Positions 53,877 to 61,898 of a DNA stretch of 64,000 nt are shown here, in pieces. How positions within the stretch are numbered: position 1 is the first letter of the stretch; every line of letters begins with the position of its first letter. The stretch is taken from assembly GCF_900104485.1 (NCBI RefSeq), contig NZ_FMXQ01000012.1, forward strand, positions 99,868 through 163,867. The letters run 5' to 3'. Source of the stretch: Bauldia litoralis. GTDB lineage: Bacteria; Pseudomonadota; Alphaproteobacteria; Rhizobiales; Kaistiaceae. The notes beneath the pieces are model-generated. The model saw nothing but the letters and a program-made list of their open reading frames with translations, was not told the DNA's origin and did no database searches. The translations under genes were made by a program, and so were the position numbers.

Positions 53877-54416
53877 TCAGCGCGGCGCCAGCACCATCGT
53901 CATCTGACGGCCTTCGAGGCGCGGCTCGGACTCGACCTTGGCGATCGTCGAGGTCTCGTCCTTGACCCGGTCGAGCAGCCTGACGCCGAGTTCCTGATGG
54001 GCCATCTCGCGGCCACGGAAACGCAGGGTCACCTTGACCTTGTCGCCTTCATCGAAGAAGCGTTTCACCGCGCGCATCTTCACCTCGTAATCGTGGGTGT
54101 CGATGTTCGGCCGCATCTTGATTTCCTTGATCTCGACCGTCTTCTGCTTCTTGCGGGCTTCCGCAGCCTTTTTCTGGGCCTGAAACTTGAAGCGGCCGTA
54201 ATCGAGGGCTTTGCAGACGGGCGGGACCGAATTGGGTGCAATCTCGACGAGATCGAGACCGGCCGCTGCGGCCATCTCTCGAGCGCGCTCAGTCGGGACA
54301 GTGCCCAGATTGGCGCCCTCGGCGTCGATGAACTGGACTTCGCTCACGCGAATATCTTCGTTGACCCGCGGTCCTTCCTTTGCGGCTGCGGGCGGTGCTC
54401 TATGGGGCCTGCGAAT
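53877..54416 (-). CDS. infC: Translation initiation factor IF-3 (ATT start codon)
   Basis: A 179-residue IF-3. The coding frame continues upstream of the first GTG (54347): codons read R-R-P-H-R-A then [11 protein letters not shown], which is the conserved IF-3 N-terminus. No ATG, GTG or TTG precedes it, but an ATT at 54416-54414 does, with AGGAG 7 bases upstream. E. coli infC also starts with AUU, and IF-3 uses this to repress itself. Starting at the GTG would delete 23 conserved residues. The C-terminal domain has [19 protein letters not shown]-3 binds the 30S subunit and checks the start codon. Confidence 0.95.
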   Translation of the reverse strand: MRRPHRAPPAAAKEGPRVNEDIRVSEVQFIDAEGANLGTVPTERAREMAAAAGLDLVEIAPNSVPPVCKALDYGRFKFQAQKKAAEARKKQKTVEIKEIKMRPNIDTHDYEVKMRAVKRFFDEGDKVKVTLRFRGREMAHQELGVRLLDRVKDETSTIAKVESEPRLEGRQMTMVLAPR

Positions 54417-54602
54417 GGCCAGTCTCCTGTTCTGTTCAAGACAATAGCGAAATCACCGCGCTGCTCCTCGCACGCGGCGACACGGCAGAAGGATTCCTGC
54501 AAAGTCGGCGGGAAGTCAACCGATTCCCTTGGCCGAGGGTTCCCCGGCGCGGTGGATTGGATATAGGCAGTCGCACCCTTTGACGCCAGCCGGAGAGACG
54601 GG

Positions 54603-55397
54603 ATGAGCGAAACACCCCCCGAAACACTGACCGTCGGCGACGGCGACGACGCCCGGCGGATCGCCGTCCTGGCGCGGCCGGGCGGCAGCCCGGGCCTGTT
54701 CTGGATGGGCGGCTTCGCCTCGGACATGACCGGCACCAAGGCCGAGGCGCTTGACGGCTTTGCCGCGCGGCGCGGGCTCGGCATGACCCGCTTCGACTAT
54801 TCCGGTCACGGGCAGTCGAGCGGCGCCTTCGCGGACGGGACGATCTCTCGCTGGCTGGCGGAATCGCTTGCCGTCTTCGACCGCACCGAAGGGCCGCAGA
54901 TCCTGGTCGGCTCGTCGATGGGCGGATGGCTCGCCCTGCTGCTGGTCGAGGCGCACCGCGCAGCGGTCGGGGCGTCGGCGAGCCGCATCGAGGGGCTGGT
55001 GCTGATCGCCCCGGCCGTCGACATGACCCAGGTGCTGATGTGGGACAAGATGAGCGCGGCGGAGAAGAAGACGCTGACCGAAACCGGATCGGTCCGCGAG
55101 GCCAGCGACTATGACGCGGAAGGCTACCTGATCACCAAGGGGCTGATCGACGACGGCGAGGCCCACCTGTTCGGCGACCGGCTGATCGAGACCGGCTGCC
55201 CCGTGCATATCCTGCAAGGGATCAAGGATACCGACGTGCCATGGCGGCACGCGACCGAGCTGGTGTCGCGACTGGCCAGCGACGACGTGGTGCTGACGCT
55301 GGTCAAGGATGGCGACCACCGGCTGTCGCGCCCGGAGGACCTCGAACGGCTGGAAGCGGCGATCGACGGGATCATCGCCGAGAACGCCGAGACGTAG
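54603..55397 (+). CDS. Alpha/beta hydrolase
   Basis: A 264-residue serine hydrolase: oxyanion-side loop WMGGFASDM, nucleophile GSSMGGW, catalytic aspartate in GIKDTDVPW and histidine in DGDHRLS. The MGGF...GHGQSSG pattern is that of short-chain carboxylesterase/thioesterase-like members. A gene of this type next to infC is common in Alphaproteobacteria. Substrate unknown. Divergent from infC across 186 bases. Confidence 0.87.
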   Translation: MSETPPETLTVGDGDDARRIAVLARPGGSPGLFWMGGFASDMTGTKAEALDGFAARRGLGMTRFDYSGHGQSSGAFADGTISRWLAESLAVFDRTEGPQILVGSSMGGWLALLLVEAHRAAVGASASRIEGLVLIAPAVDMTQVLMWDKMSAAEKKTLTETGSVREASDYDAEGYLITKGLIDDGEAHLFGDRLIETGCPVHILQGIKDTDVPWRHATELVSRLASDDVVLTLVKDGDHRLSRPEDLERLEAAIDGIIAENAET

Positions 55398-55406
55398 GGC
55401 GACGCC

Positions 55407-56279
55407 CTACCCGGCCGGTTGATCGCCCTCGAACAGGGCGCGGTGCTCCGCCAGCAACGCGACGATGCGATCGATCACCTGACGCACCGCGCCGGCGTGG
55501 CGGGCCTGCTCGTTGAGCACCAGCCACTGCTGGCTGCGGAGGTCCGGGATGGGGTCGCCGTCGCGGGCCAGCCCGGCCTCCGCATCGCCGACGAAGCACG
55601 GCAGGACGCCGCGCCCGGCGCCCGCGGCGACAAGGTCGAGCACCATGCGCGGGTCGGTGGTGGCGAGCCCGACCTCGGCCCGATGACGATCGCCTGTCCA
55701 GCGCGCCGATGGGGTGATGCCGGCGTCGCCGATGACCGCGATCCATGGCAGCGCCGCCGGATCGGCCGCATCGCGGGCGCGGTAGGTGGCGAAGGCGACA
55801 TCGGACAGGCGGCGGGCGGCGAGCCGCACCTCGGCTGGCGCGTGGTTGCGGATGCCGATATCGGCCTCGCGGCGCAGGATGTCGACCCGCTGGGTGGCGG
55901 TGACGAATTCGACGACCAGCGGCTCACCGGCCGACCACAGGCGGCCGACATGGCGGGCGAGGAAGCGGCTCGTCCAGGCACCGGCCGAGACGCGGACGGA
56001 GCGGCGGGGCGCGTCTTCCCGGCGCCAGCGGTCAATGCCGAGCGCGACGGTCTCCATCTCCTCCGCCTGTCCGTAGAGCGCCCGACCGACTTCGGTGAGG
56101 CTGTAGCCGGTGCGGGCGCGGTCGAACAGGCGAAGCTCGAGGGCACGCTCCAGCGCGGCCATCCGCCGTCCCAGGGTCGGGGCGCTGATCGCGGTCTGAC
56201 GGGCGGCGGGACCGAGCCCGCCCGCCCGCGCCACCGCGAGGAAGAGCCGCAGGGTATCCCAGTCGGTGACATCTTTCAT
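55407..56279 (-). CDS. LysR-family transcriptional regulator
   Basis: A 290-residue LysR-type regulator. Residues 1-60 are the winged helix-turn-helix (TLRLFLAVARAGGLGPAARQ, then RRMAALERALELRLFDR); the rest is a co-inducer-binding domain. Start ATG 56279 gives the family N-terminus. Unlike many LysR genes it has no convincing divergent target; the 252 bases upstream lead to the end of a co-directional gene. Target and ligand unknown. Confidence 0.92.
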   Translation of the reverse strand: MKDVTDWDTLRLFLAVARAGGLGPAARQTAISAPTLGRRMAALERALELRLFDRARTGYSLTEVGRALYGQAEEMETVALGIDRWRREDAPRRSVRVSAGAWTSRFLARHVGRLWSAGEPLVVEFVTATQRVDILRREADIGIRNHAPAEVRLAARRLSDVAFATYRARDAADPAALPWIAVIGDAGITPSARWTGDRHRAEVGLATTDPRMVLDLVAAGAGRGVLPCFVGDAEAGLARDGDPIPDLRSQQWLVLNEQARHAGAVRQVIDRIVALLAEHRALFEGDQPAG

Positions 56280-56531
56280 TTCTGAAACACCTCTTGCGAC
56301 GTCCGGTCTACTCCGGCGGGCACCGTATCTCCTATCTGCTGAACATGGTGATTCCATCACGACACGGGATCGTTTCATGATTGACATATACCACCTTGCC
56401 ACGGCCATCGTCCTTGGTCCAAAGGCCGAAAGGCGCACCGTCGACGACGGCGACCTGACCTTTGGTGTGACGGTGGCGGACGAAGTGCGGGACACATGGC
56501 GCCGCATCCGCCGGCTGGCTGACGGGACGGA

Positions 56532-57416
56532 CTATCCGCGCCAGGTCCCCTCCCGCCACAGCGCGGCGAGGCCCTCGCGGTAGGTGGGATAGCGGAGATC
56601 GACGCCGAGTTCGGTCCTGATGCGAGCGTTCGAGACCCGCTTGTTCTCGCCGTAGAAGGAGCGGGCCATCGGCGAAAGGTCGGCTTCCTCGAACGGAATC
56701 TCGGGCGGCGGGGCGACCCCCATCAGACCGGCGGCACAGGCGACGACATCCTGCGGCGGGGCGGGCTCGTCGTCGGCGAGGTTGAAGATGCGCGTTGCCG
56801 GCGCAGCCGCCGCGGCAGCGAGGGTCGCGGCGATATCGGCAACGTGGATGCGATTGAAGACCTGGTCCGGCTTGACCAGACGCCGGGCCTTGCCCTTGTC
56901 GAGATTGACCAGGGCGTTGCGGCCCGGGCCGTAGATGCCGGCGATGCGGAAGGTGCCGAGCGGCACGTCTTTCTCATCTGCAAGCGCCGCCCACGCCTCT
57001 TCGGCGGCCAGTCGCTCTTCCGAGCGGCCGCGGCGGGGGCGCGGCGGGGTGTCCTCGTCGATCCAGGCGCCGCCGTGATCGCCATAGACACCGACGGTCG
57101 ACAGGTAGCCGATCCATTGCAGCGATGGCGCGGCAAGGATGGCGTCGCGGTAATGGCGGAGGACGCGATCGCCGCCCTCGCCCGGCGCGATCGATATGAC
57201 GAGGTGAGTGGTTTCGCGCAGGGCGTCGTCGACGCCTTCGCCCTGTCGCGTGCCGTCGAAGGGCAGCGCGGCGATCCCGTCACCCCGAAGGGCGGCAGCC
57301 TTTCCGGCGTCGCGCACCGTGCCGCCGATCCCGGTGGCACTGTCGCGCATCGTGGCGGCGAAGGCGGAGCCGCTGAAACCGAGGCCGAAGATGAAGAGAC
57401 GCATGGACGCCGACAT
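56532..57416 (-). CDS. NAD(P)-dependent epimerase/oxidoreductase (YeeZ-like atypical SDR)
   Basis: A 294-residue Rossmann protein opening LFIFGLGFSGSAFA (GxGxxG type), with STVGVYGDHGG (catalytic S and Y region) and TFRIAGIYGPGRNAL. It belongs to extended/atypical short-chain dehydrogenases like YeeZ, whose substrate is not settled. A second ATG at 57404 (MRLFIF) is a possible start. It follows the pentad-repeat gene by 21 bases on the same strand. Confidence 0.85.
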   Translation of the reverse strand: MSASMRLFIFGLGFSGSAFAATMRDSATGIGGTVRDAGKAAALRGDGIAALPFDGTRQGEGVDDALRETTHLVISIAPGEGGDRVLRHYRDAILAAPSLQWIGYLSTVGVYGDHGGAWIDEDTPPRPRRGRSEERLAAEEAWAALADEKDVPLGTFRIAGIYGPGRNALVNLDKGKARRLVKPDQVFNRIHVADIAATLAAAAAAPATRIFNLADDEPAPPQDVVACAAGLMGVAPPPEIPFEEADLSPMARSFYGENKRVSNARIRTELGVDLRYPTYREGLAALWREGTWRG

Positions 57417-57437
57417 GCCCGCCAGTGGCGAGCCCTG

Positions 57438-57755
57438 TCAACGGCGGCGTTTGGGCGGTGGGTCGTCGAGGTGCTTGATCTCGCCGATCTCGAGGCTGCC
57501 AATGCGCAGGCGGTCGATGCGGGCATCGCGGGCGCTGAATCGCCCGACCGCCAGGCGGCCGATGGCCAGCGCGCCAATCGCCAGCGCACCGATGGCGAAC
57601 GCCCCCAGCGCCAACGTGCCGATCGCACTGGCGCCGACGGCGCTGGCGCCGGTCGCGGTGGCCGGGGTCTTGCTCTCCTCAAGCGCGACCAGCATCTTGC
57701 CTTGGTTGATCGGTTCCACCGGGCTCGCGGGCTTGTCAGTCTCTGTCGATGGCAT
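57438..57755 (-). CDS. Small protein with twelve pentad repeats
   Basis: A 105-residue protein. Residues 38-97 are twelve consecutive five-residue units of the form L/F/S-A-I-G-x, for example [19 protein letters not shown], the later ones less regular ([10 protein letters not shown]). Such pentads suggest a right-handed quadrilateral beta-helix like pentapeptide-repeat proteins. The ends are polar, with KRRR at the C-terminus. The ATG lies inside the 3' end of queG (20-base overlap). The repeats encode well in only this frame, so I regard it as real. Function unknown. Confidence 0.7.
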   Translation of the reverse strand: MPSTETDKPASPVEPINQGKMLVALEESKTPATATGASAVGASAIGTLALGAFAIGALAIGALAIGRLAVGRFSARDARIDRLRIGSLEIGEIKHLDDPPPKRRR

Positions 57756-58845
57756 GCCATTCCTCCAGGACATCGGGATCGGATTCGTCGGCCATGCGGC
57801 TCGCCCGCTCCGCCACAGCCGCGGCGGGATCGAGCCGGGCGAGCGCCCAGACCGCCGCGCCACGGACCAGCGGCGCGGCATCATCGAGTAGACGCATGGC
57901 GGCGGTGCGGAGTTCCGCCTCGCCGGAATTGCCGATGGCGACCAGCACGTTGCGGACGAAGCGGTCGCGGCCGATGCGCTTGATCGGCGAGCCGGAGAAC
58001 AGGGCGCGGAAGCCGGCGTCATCGAGGACGGCAAGGTCCGCCAGTGGCGGCGCGTCGAGATCGTCGCGGGCGGCGAGCTTGGCCTGCTGGGTGACCTGCG
58101 CGAACTTGTTCCACGGGCAGACGGCGAGGCAGTCGTCGCAGCCATAGATGCGGTTGCCCATCGCGGCGCGGAATTCGTGCGGGATCGGGCCCTTGTGCTC
58201 GATGGTGAGGTAGGAAATGCAGCGCCGGGCATCGAGGCGGTAGGGCGCGGGGAAGGCGGCGGTCGGGCAGATGTCGAGGCAGGCGCGGCAGGAGCCGCAA
58301 TGATCGACCTCCGGTTCGCCCGGCGGCAGGTCGATGTCGGTGAGGATGGCGCCGAGGAACAGCCATGAGCCGAAGTCGCGGCTGACCAGATTGGTGTGCT
58401 TGCCCTGCCAGCCGATGCCGGCGGCGGCGGCCAGCGGTTTCTCCATCAGGGGGGCGGTATCGACGAAGACCTTGACGCCGACGCCCTCCCGCGCCGCGAA
58501 GCGGCCGGCGACCTGCTTCAGCTTGCCCTTGACGAGGTCATGGTAATCGCGATTGCGGGCATAGACCGAGATCGTCGCCCGGTCGTGGCGGGCAAGACTG
58601 GCCATCGGATCGCTGTCGGGACCGTAATTGAGGCCGAGCATGACGACCGAGCGGGCTTCCGGCCACAGGCTGCGCGGCGCGCCGCGACGCCCGGCGGTCT
58701 CGGCCATCCAGGCCATCTCGCCGTGGAAACCCTCGGCCAGGAACTGGCGGAGGCGTGGGACGGTCTCGGGAACGGAATCGGGCCTGACGACGCCGACGGC
58801 GTCGAACCCTTCGGCGCGCGCATCGGCAATCAGCCGGGTCTTCAG
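57736..58845 (-). CDS. queG: Epoxyqueuosine reductase
   Basis: About 370 residues. Two [4Fe-4S] cysteine sets are present, [12 protein letters not shown] and C-x-x-C-x-x-x-C-P in [10 protein letters not shown], with [16 protein letters not shown] between the cobalamin region and the clusters, and HEAT-like repeats at the C-terminus. It reduces epoxyqueuosine to queuosine in tRNA. The start is uncertain: family similarity begins at [17 protein letters not shown], just after a CTG at 58845 that overlaps the GST stop (CTGA). No ATG, GTG or TTG lies in the right place, and starts farther upstream would run deep into the GST gene. Confidence 0.92.
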   Translation of the reverse strand: MKTRLIADARAEGFDAVGVVRPDSVPETVPRLRQFLAEGFHGEMAWMAETAGRRGAPRSLWPEARSVVMLGLNYGPDSDPMASLARHDRATISVYARNRDYHDLVKGKLKQVAGRFAAREGVGVKVFVDTAPLMEKPLAAAAGIGWQGKHTNLVSRDFGSWLFLGAILTDIDLPPGEPEVDHCGSCRACLDICPTAAFPAPYRLDARRCISYLTIEHKGPIPHEFRAAMGNRIYGCDDCLAVCPWNKFAQVTQQAKLAARDDLDAPPLADLAVLDDAGFRALFSGSPIKRIGRDRFVRNVLVAIGNSGEAELRTAAMRLLDDAAPLVRGAAVWALARLDPAAAVAERASRMADESDPDVLEEWHAIDRD

Positions 58846-59534
58846 AAGTCGAGGTCGGCGTAATGGGTCGCCGGCAGGCTGCCGCGCACCTTGTCGGCGA
58901 GAATCTCGCGGAAGCTCGGCCGCGACTTGACGCGCGCGTACCACTCCTTCGCCGTCGCGTCTTCCTCCCATGGCACCTCGCCGAGGTAATCCGCACAAGA
59001 CAATTCGGCCGCGGCGGCGAGATCGGCGAAGGTCAGTTCGCGCCCCGCCAGGCAGTTTCGCCGCGTCACCAGATAGCCGATATAGCGCAGATGATAGCGG
59101 ATGTTGCTACGGGCGGCGCGAATTGCCGCGGCATCCGGCGAACCGCCGCCGTTGCTGGCCGGGGCGAGGCGCTTCAGCACCTTTTCGGTAATCAGGTAGC
59201 CAACGACCTCGTCGTCGAGCTTGTCGAGGAACCATGACACGAGACGCCGGACTTCCGCCCGGTCGGCCGGCGTGATCGGCATCAGCGTGCTTTCGCCGAC
59301 CCGCGATCCGCGGGTTTCGGCCAGATACTCGGCTATGACGGTGGCACCGGCGATCGGACCGTCGGTCTCGTCGACGAAGACCGGAACCGTGCCGGCCGGA
59401 TTGAGGGCGAGGAGATCCTCGCTCCTGACCCAGGGCGGCATCTCGACGAGTTCAACCGCCTCGCCGTATTCGGCAAGGATCAGGCGCACGTAGCGGCAAG
59501 GCGCCGACAATGGGTGATGGTACAGAACTGACAT
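58842..59534 (-). CDS. Glutathione S-transferase family protein
   Basis: A 230-residue GST: thioredoxin-like N-terminal domain ([36 protein letters not shown] with the cis-proline) and an all-helical C-terminal domain ([13 protein letters not shown]). A GST next to queG and uppP is a frequent rhizobial arrangement. Substrate unknown. Divergent from uppP across 121 bases. Confidence 0.9.
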   Translation of the reverse strand: MSVLYHHPLSAPCRYVRLILAEYGEAVELVEMPPWVRSEDLLALNPAGTVPVFVDETDGPIAGATVIAEYLAETRGSRVGESTLMPITPADRAEVRRLVSWFLDKLDDEVVGYLITEKVLKRLAPASNGGGSPDAAAIRAARSNIRYHLRYIGYLVTRRNCLAGRELTFADLAAAAELSCADYLGEVPWEEDATAKEWYARVKSRPSFREILADKVRGSLPATHYADLDF

Positions 59535-59655
59535 CAGGCAGGCGTAAAGGAAGGTCCCCGATCACACGGTCTATCTTGCGTGATTCGGCATCGGGTATAG
59601 AGGCCACCTGCGGCCGGAACAAGGCGATTCGGCTTTCGGGACAAGGGGGCATCCG

Positions 59656-60462
59656 TTGGACGGCACTTCAATCATCGACGCCCTCATCCTCGGGATAATC
59701 GAGGGGCTGACCGAATTCATCCCGGTCTCCTCGACCGGCCATATCCTGCTGGCCGGCCGGGCGCTCGGCTTCGAGAACCCCGGCAAGATGTTCGAGGTGC
59801 TGATCCAGCTCGGCGCGATTCTCGCCATCCTCGTCGTCTATGCCGGCCGGTTGATCCAGCTGGTGCGCACCCTGCCGAGCGACCCGACGTCCCGCCGCTT
59901 CGTCGCCGCGGTCTTCCTGGCTTTCCTCCCGGCGGCGGTGCTTGGCGTGCTCGGCCACCGGATCATCAAGGAAGTGTTCTTCGAATCGCCGGCGCTGATC
60001 TCGACCATGCTGATCGTCGGCGGCGTGATCCTGCTGATCGTCGACCGCATCAGGTTCGAGCCGCGCTACCACGACGTGAAGGAATTTCCGCTGTGGCTGG
60101 CGCTGCGGATTGGCTTCTTCCAGTGCCTGGCGCTGGTGCCGGGGGTGTCGCGCTCGGGCGCGACGATCGTGGGATCGCTGCTGATGGGCACGGACAAGCG
60201 CTCGGCGGCGGAGTTTTCCTTCTACCTCGCCATGCCGACCATGGCCGGGGCCTTTGCCTACGACCTCTACCAGAACCGGGCGCTGGTCACCGGCGACGAG
60301 TTGATGCTGGTGGCGATCGGTTTCGCCGCCGCCTTCGTCGCCGCGATCCTGGTGGTGCGCTCGCTGCTCGACTTCGTCAGCCGCCACGGCTACGCGCTGT
60401 TCGGCTGGTGGCGGATCGTCGTCGGCCTGCTCGGCCTCTACTTCTTCGTCTACCGGGCCTGA
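59656..60462 (+). CDS. uppP: Undecaprenyl-diphosphatase
   Basis: A 268-residue polytopic membrane enzyme with both BacA/UppP motifs: [14 protein letters not shown] (residues 16-29) and [10 protein letters not shown]. It recycles undecaprenyl diphosphate for cell-wall synthesis and gives bacitracin tolerance. Start is TTG 59656 with AAGGGGG about 7 bases upstream; it matches the family N-terminus. Confidence 0.96.
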   Translation: MDGTSIIDALILGIIEGLTEFIPVSSTGHILLAGRALGFENPGKMFEVLIQLGAILAILVVYAGRLIQLVRTLPSDPTSRRFVAAVFLAFLPAAVLGVLGHRIIKEVFFESPALISTMLIVGGVILLIVDRIRFEPRYHDVKEFPLWLALRIGFFQCLALVPGVSRSGATIVGSLLMGTDKRSAAEFSFYLAMPTMAGAFAYDLYQNRALVTGDELMLVAIGFAAAFVAAILVVRSLLDFVSRHGYALFGWWRIVVGLLGLYFFVYRA

Positions 60463-60487
60463 GCGCCGGCCGGGCCGCCTTCGGCGG

Positions 60488-61462
60488 TCAGGCCGGGCGG
60501 TTCTCGTATTCGCCGCGGGCGCGGAAGCGCGACAGGTAGGTCGGCAGGATGGCCGCGAGGCTGGTCGGCTTGACGCCGAAGGCCTGGATCGTCCGGTTCT
60601 CGGCGATGGCCGCCTCCGACACGACGTTGTCGTGACGGAGTTGGCGGACCTGATCGGGCGTCAGGATCTTGCCGGGGAGATGCTGGGCAATCGAGCCGAT
60701 CAGGCTCGCCACGCCCCATGGCAGCGGCACCAGCAAACGCTTGCGGTCGATCTCGCGCAGCATCAGTTCCATGCATTCGCGGAAGGTCACGACCTCCGGG
60801 CCACCGAGCTCATAGGTGGTGGCCGGCCGCGCCCTGCCCTCGACGGAATCGGCGATGGCCGCGGCGACATCGCCGACGAAGACCGGCTGGAAGCGGGTCT
60901 TGCCGCCACCGATCAACGGCAGGGCCGGCGACATCCGCGCCATTCCCGCGAATCGATTGAAGAAGTGATCCTCCGGCCCGAAGATGATCGACGGACGCAT
61001 GACGACGGACTGGGGCAAGGTTTCCCGCACCGCCGCTTCGCCTTCCGCCTTGGTGCGGGCGTAGTCGGACTCGGAGTCCGGGTCGGCGCCGATCGCCGAG
61101 ACATGGGTGATCGCGTCGAGGCCGATGCCACGGGCCGCCTCGGCGACGGCGCGGGCGCCGAAGGTATGGACCGTATCGAAGGTCTGGCGGCCGGACGGCG
61201 CCAGGACGGCGACCAGATTGACCACCGCATCGGCGCCATCGACGGCGCGATCCACCGACCAGCGATAGCGCAGATTGGCCTGGACCGGCTGCACCCAGCC
61301 GACCATGCCGAGCGGCTGGAGGTGACCGGCGAGATCGGGGCGGCGCACCGCGGCGCGCACCCGCCAGCCGCGCTTCAGGAGCGCCCGCACCACATGCCGG
61401 CCGAGGAATCCGGAGCCACCGAATACGGTGACCAGCCCCTTGTCGGCGTAAGCGATTGCCAT
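60488..61462 (-). CDS. NDUFA9-like complex I-associated NAD-binding protein
   Basis: A 324-residue extended-SDR-like protein with VTVFGGSGFLGRHVVRALL at the N-terminus, THVSAIGADPDSESDYARTK with the Y-x-x-x-K pair, and SVVMRPSIIFGPEDHFFNR. This matches the NDUFA9 group, accessory to mitochondrial complex I and widespread in Alphaproteobacteria. Start ATG 61462. Convergent with uppP; a GC-rich hairpin (GGCCGCC/GGCGGTC region near 60472-60489) lies between them. Confidence 0.9.
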   Translation of the reverse strand: MAIAYADKGLVTVFGGSGFLGRHVVRALLKRGWRVRAAVRRPDLAGHLQPLGMVGWVQPVQANLRYRWSVDRAVDGADAVVNLVAVLAPSGRQTFDTVHTFGARAVAEAARGIGLDAITHVSAIGADPDSESDYARTKAEGEAAVRETLPQSVVMRPSIIFGPEDHFFNRFAGMARMSPALPLIGGGKTRFQPVFVGDVAAAIADSVEGRARPATTYELGGPEVVTFRECMELMLREIDRKRLLVPLPWGVASLIGSIAQHLPGKILTPDQVRQLRHDNVVSEAAIAENRTIQAFGVKPTSLAAILPTYLSRFRARGEYENRPA

Positions 61463-61898
61463 TCTGTCGTGTCTCCGAAGCGAGGCGCCGGCGCGCCATT
61501 CCATTCAATGGTCTGTGTATTCGCCCGGGGCGACATGGGCAAGCCGATGCGGCCAGCCGGCGCCGCGAAACCGGACCTTCCGTCCGGAATCGGTCGAACC
61601 GCGCGCCTCCATGACGGTCCACAACCCGCGACGGGATTACCGTCGCGCTGTGCGGAGGCCCCTCCTGTTCGGGAACAAGCCCGCCCTCGGATTTTCTTTC
61701 GGTTTGATCCAAATCCAAATAGCTGGATGCTCACCAGAATCCAAATTTCAGGCCTTAACGATGTCGCAAGTTTATCGACTAATTCTACTTTAAGTTATAT
61801 TGCGTTTCTGCTTCCGACTCGCTTCACTGATCTGGTTAGAGACGCGGCCATGACGTGTGTCTTCCATGGGCTCAACCAGCTAAGCGAGGCGACGCGCT
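61463..61898. promoter_or_regulatory. 436-base intergenic region upstream of the second RTX gene
   Basis: The first 200 bases are GC-rich with no gene I can support. Bases 61690-61850 are unusually AT-rich for this window and carry three exact copies of ATCCAAAT (61707, 61713, 61739), the first two overlapping. A promoter-like pair, TTATCG (61772-61777) and TATATT (61796-61801), 18 bases apart, lies about 100 bases before the ATG. These look like a regulated promoter for the RTX gene. Confidence 0.45.

Noticed and set aside
56332..56583. Short frames on both strands between the epimerase-like gene and the LysR gene (for example a plus-strand ATG at 56377 giving 68 codons)
   Set aside because: No ribosome site, no family resemblance, and both run into the coding end of the neighbouring gene. 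The gap is better read as the LysR promoter region.
61463..61690. Gene in the GC-rich half of the gap upstream of the second RTX gene
   Set aside because: Frames here are short, lack ribosome sites and have no recognisable motif.
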